Source: an uncultured Verrucomicrobiota bacterium (lineage in GTDB: Bacteria > Verrucomicrobiota > Verrucomicrobiia > Opitutales > Opitutaceae). Taken from it: a DNA stretch of 64,000 nucleotides. The notes under the pieces were generated by a model. It saw only the letters and a program-made list of their open reading frames with translations. It searched no databases and was not told where the DNA came from. Positions within the stretch are counted from its first letter, which is position 1, and every line of letters begins with the position of its first letter. Of this stretch, positions 61,620-64,000 are shown piece by piece. The stretch lies in the NCBI GenBank assembly GCA_903898675.1, contig CAIUGM010000014.1:248001-312000 (forward strand), read 5' to 3'. A program made the translations under genes and the position numbers.

Positions 61620-62387
61620 TCAAAATCGCCAGTTGAGGCGCAGGACCGGATTCCACTTGGCGGCCCCGCTCGAAATTCCGCGATAGACCGCAAAGTCCCA
61701 CGAGAAGAAGGCGGAAAGCCGGAGGGTCGCGCCCCCGCCGAACGTGCCGGCCCATGGCAGCCCACCCGAGGATTTGGCCGCGGTCACCTCCCCGTAGATC
61801 CCGAGCCGCTGGAGGAAGTCCCGGCTGATCGCCCCGGAGAAATACCAGTTGGTATCGTAGCCGTTGTCGTTCGCGTTGCGCAGATAATCCACCTCGGCCA
61901 TGGCGCGCGCTTCCACGTCACCGACCAGCTTGGTCGACCAGGGCACGATCAGGCCGCCCTCCCACGCCTTGCTGCGGGCCTTGTCGGTCCCGGTCGGGAT
62001 CTTCACGTACGGCATGACCGCCATCTCGGTGTAGGTGGTCTCGTCCCGCCAGAACGTGTACTTGGTGCGAAAGAAGATATCGCTCAGGCCCGACGACCGG
62101 TCCGCCAGGCCGTTGCTGGTGAATTTCTGGTCGATGAAGAGCTGCGCCCCGACCTGGACATCGAGATCACTGGTCAGGCCGGCCGAGACAAAGGTCCGGG
62201 CCACCCCCACCCCCGTGTAATGACCGCCCCCCGGCGCGTCCTGGTCCACCGCGACCGACACGACGTCCATCTTGAGGAGAAAATGCCCGGGCGCGATGGT
62301 CTGCGGGGATTCCGTGACCTGCGCGGTCGCCAGCGTCGCGAGTGCCACCATGCCCGCCAGCCAAATTCCCGGTGCGATTCGTTTCAT
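61620..62387 (-). CDS. Outer-membrane beta-barrel protein (Phenol_MetA_deg-like)
   Basis: A 255-residue exported protein from the ATG at 62387, with a signal peptide ending near 'ATLATAQ'. The rest alternates polar and hydrophobic residues and ends in Phe ('PVLRLNWRF'), as outer-membrane barrels do. 'SGLSDIFFRTKYTFWRDE' and 'YVKIPTGTDKARSKAWEGGL' match the MetA-type transporter group. It is the first gene after the metal-type operator and precedes mntH by 25 bp, so it may help metal cross the outer membrane. That role is inferred. Confidence 0.78.
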   Translation of the reverse strand: MKRIAPGIWLAGMVALATLATAQVTESPQTIAPGHFLLKMDVVSVAVDQDAPGGGHYTGVGVARTFVSAGLTSDLDVQVGAQLFIDQKFTSNGLADRSSGLSDIFFRTKYTFWRDETTYTEMAVMPYVKIPTGTDKARSKAWEGGLIVPWSTKLVGDVEARAMAEVDYLRNANDNGYDTNWYFSGAISRDFLQRLGIYGEVTAAKSSGGLPWAGTFGGGATLRLSAFFSWDFAVYRGISSGAAKWNPVLRLNWRF

Positions 62388-62432
62388 GCCGGCCAAACAA
62401 GAGGCAACCGGTAATTGGGAGCAATAATAAAG

Positions 62433-62457
62433 TTAGGCTTACCTAATATTTAGGTTA
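62433..62457. promoter_or_regulatory. DtxR/MntR-like operator
   Basis: TTAGGCTTACCTAA (62433-62446) is a perfect 5-bp inverted repeat, and a third half-site TTAGG follows at 62450-62454. This resembles the TTAGGTTAGCCTAACCTAA consensus of DtxR/IdeR/MntR repressors. On the minus strand it lies 46 bp before the barrel-mntH-usp operon, with a TATTAT-like -10 nearby. It is also 119 bp before the FbpB-type permease on the plus strand. Confidence 0.68.
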
Positions 62458-62467
62458 CATCCACGCC

Positions 62468-62521
62468 TTTGGAGTGCCCGTCTCCTGACGGGCCGCGGAC
62501 GGCCGGGAGGCCGTCCCTTCA
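62468..62521. repeat. Double-hairpin repeat, copy 2
   Basis: Close copy of 59696-59750: GGAGTGCCCGTCTCCTGACG then GACGGCCGGGAGGCCGTCCC, with two compensating or neutral changes in stems. It lies between the metal operator and the FbpB-type permease gene, inside that gene's probable leader. Confidence 0.75.
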
Positions 62522-62575
62522 GTGAACTCATTCTCCCTTGTCACTCCGGCCGGGCGGGTGCATTTCATCCCCTGC

Positions 62576-64000
62576 ATGTCGAAAAACTTCGCGCGATCGG
62601 TCTTCGCTCTCACGTTGCTGTTTTTCTGCGCCTTCTTCCTCTGGCCGATCCTGCAGATCCTGAAGGGCGGGTTTATCGACGCGGATGGCCGGCTGACCTT
62701 CGCCTACCTCGCCTCCCTGCTGACGGATCCGCTCTATCTCGGCGGACTGGCCAATTCCTTTTTGCTCGCGACCACGACCACGGTCTTCGCGCTCCTGATC
62801 GCCCTGCCGCTGGCCTTCATTTCCGACCGGTTTCTGTTTCCGGCGAAGGGCTTCCTCGGCTCCCTCATCTTGGTGCCGATGATTTTGCCGCCGTTCGTCG
62901 GCGCCATCGGCATCAAGCAGATCCTCGGGCAATACGGCGCGCTGAACGCCCTGTTGATCGATGTCGGCCTGAAACCCCACGGCTGGACCTTCGACTGGCT
63001 GGGTGCGAACCAGTTTCTCGGGATCGCGCTCGTCAACGCCTTCAGCCTCTATCCCATCATCTACCTCAACGCCGTGGCGGCCCTCGCCAACATCGACCCG
63101 GCGATGGAGGAGGCCGCGGAAAATCTCGGCTGCACGGGCTTCCGCCGGTTCTTCAAGATCACCCTGCCGCTGATCAAGTCCGGCCTCTTCGCCGGCGGCA
63201 CGATCGTGTTCATCTGGGCGTTCACCGACCTCGGCGTGGCGCTGATCTTCGACTACGACCGCGTGACCTCCGTGCAGATTTTCTACGGCCTGAAGGATAT
63301 CGGCGGCAACCCGTTCCCCTACGCCCTCGTCGCGGTCATGCTGGTCAGTTCGGTCCTGTTCTACGCGCTCGGCAAGGGCCTGTTCGGTCGCGATTCCTAC
63401 GCGATGATGGCCAAGGCCACGTCCTCGGGCGGACCCAAGGCCCTCTCCCGCGGCCGGGCGTGGCTCTGCACGGCGATGTTCGCGGGCATCACCTTTATCG
63501 CCGTCCTGCCGCACCTCGGGGTTGTGCTCGTGGCTTTCTCGAGCGACTGGTACGCGACGGTCGTCCCGCACAGCCTCAACCTGCATAATTTCGAGATCGC
63601 CCTCGGCCACGACCTCACCGTGCCGGCGATCGCGAACAGCCTGAAATACGCCAGCATCTCCACGGTGATCGACCTGCTGCTGGGGATCGTCCTGGCGTAC
63701 GTGATCGTGCGCTCGAAGCTCGCCGGCCGGCAGATCCTCGACTTCCTCTCCATGCTGCCCCTGGCGGTGCCCGGGCTCGTGCTGGCGTTCGGCTACATTG
63801 CCATGAGCCAGGACGGCAAGTTCTTCGCCTTCCTGAACCCGGTGAAGAACCCCACCATCTTGCTCATCATCGCCTACTCGGTGCGCCGGCTGCCGTACGT
63901 GGTGCGCTCGGCCGCCGCGGGTTTCCAGCAGACCAGCGAGACGCTCGAGGAAGCCGCCCAGAATCTCGGCTGCCCGCCGCTCAAGGCGGTGTACAAGGTG
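62576..64000 (+). CDS. Iron(III) ABC transporter permease, FbpB-type double domain, 3' truncated
   Basis: The frame from the ATG at 62576 (MSKNFARSVFALTLLFFCAF) stays open to the window end, giving 475 residues. It is a fused double permease with two coupling loops: 'EEAAENLGCTGFRRFFKITL' in the first half and 'EEAAQNLGCPPLKAVYKV' at the window edge. This layout is typical of FbpB/ThiP-like permeases for ferric iron or thiamine. The metal-type operator upstream and adjacent mntH favour iron. The binding protein and ATPase are presumably downstream, outside the window. Confidence 0.88.
   Translation, partial: MSKNFARSVFALTLLFFCAFFLWPILQILKGGFIDADGRLTFAYLASLLTDPLYLGGLANSFLLATTTTVFALLIALPLAFISDRFLFPAKGFLGSLILVPMILPPFVGAIGIKQILGQYGALNALLIDVGLKPHGWTFDWLGANQFLGIALVNAFSLYPIIYLNAVAALANIDPAMEEAAENLGCTGFRRFFKITLPLIKSGLFAGGTIVFIWAFTDLGVALIFDYDRVTSVQIFYGLKDIGGNPFPYALVAVMLVSSVLFYALGKGLFGRDSYAMMAKATSSGGPKALSRGRAWLCTAMFAGITFIAVLPHLGVVLVAFSSDWYATVVPHSLNLHNFEIALGHDLTVPAIANSLKYASISTVIDLLLGIVLAYVIVRSKLAGRQILDFLSMLPLAVPGLVLAFGYIAMSQDGKFFAFLNPVKNPTILLIIAYSVRRLPYVVRSAAAGFQQTSETLEEAAQNLGCPPLKAVYKV

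Noticed and set aside
1-64000. CRISPR array or prophage
   Set aside because: No evenly spaced direct repeats with unique spacers and no integrase, capsid or terminase-like proteins were seen.

Overview
This is a GC-rich bacterial window that most resembles a Verrucomicrobiota genome of the Opitutaceae type. That placement is an inference. It rests on planctomycete/verrucomicrobial cytochrome modules (DUF1549, DUF1553, DUF1501), a TonB-dependent receptor with no SusD partner, a DUF5069 protein, Tat- and lipoprotein-exported glycosidases, and many short palindromic intergenic repeats. No rRNA, CRISPR array or phage module was seen.

Left part (1-32.4 kb): a polysaccharide-utilisation region. 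It encodes the tail of an alpha-L-rhamnosidase, an alpha/beta-hydrolase-SGNH fusion lipoprotein, two sialate-O-acetylesterase-type esterases, a GH3 enzyme with a PA14 domain, a GH95-like enzyme, a probable DUF6786 protein, a GH29 alpha-L-fucosidase, a TonB receptor, an AraC-family regulator, a PfkB sugar kinase, a four-gene cytochrome/DUF1501/NHL/LRR operon, a GH78 rhamnosidase and a GH35-like DUF5597 enzyme. Together they could de-acetylate and strip rhamnose, fucose, galactose and xylose/glucose residues from a branched acetylated plant or algal glycan; a rhamnogalacturonan is a reasonable guess. The most notable signal is a 60-bp element found four times, always upstream of one of these genes, in the same orientation relative to the gene and without indels. 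It contains two GAGA half-sites exactly 21 bp apart. It is a candidate operator for the AraC regulator encoded between two of the copies.

Middle part (32.4-49 kb): mostly housekeeping. A toxin-antitoxin pair is followed by the remnant of a response-regulator gene, tRNA-Glu, ndk, a glgA operon carrying two different photolyases (an Fe-S prokaryotic 6-4 type and a class I type), rnr, a DUF5069 gene bracketed by inverted copies of a 79-bp repeat, a membrane protein overlapping a family B DNA polymerase, and the overlapping proS-clpS-DUF2017-like operon.

Right part (49-64 kb): a GIY-YIG gene enclosed by perfect 29-bp inverted repeats, argA, RidA, an ABC importer (NMT1/THI5-like) with an amidohydrolase, a purine permease, a GNAT protein, a secreted adenosine deaminase, and a metal block. 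The metal block is an outer-membrane barrel, an Nramp transporter and a universal stress protein. It diverges from an FbpB-type permease that runs off the window, with a DtxR/MntR-like box between. Several families of palindromic repeats occur between genes here. The GIY-YIG repeat also flanks a gene-less 150-bp element at 2.3 kb, which suggests an autonomous/non-autonomous pair.
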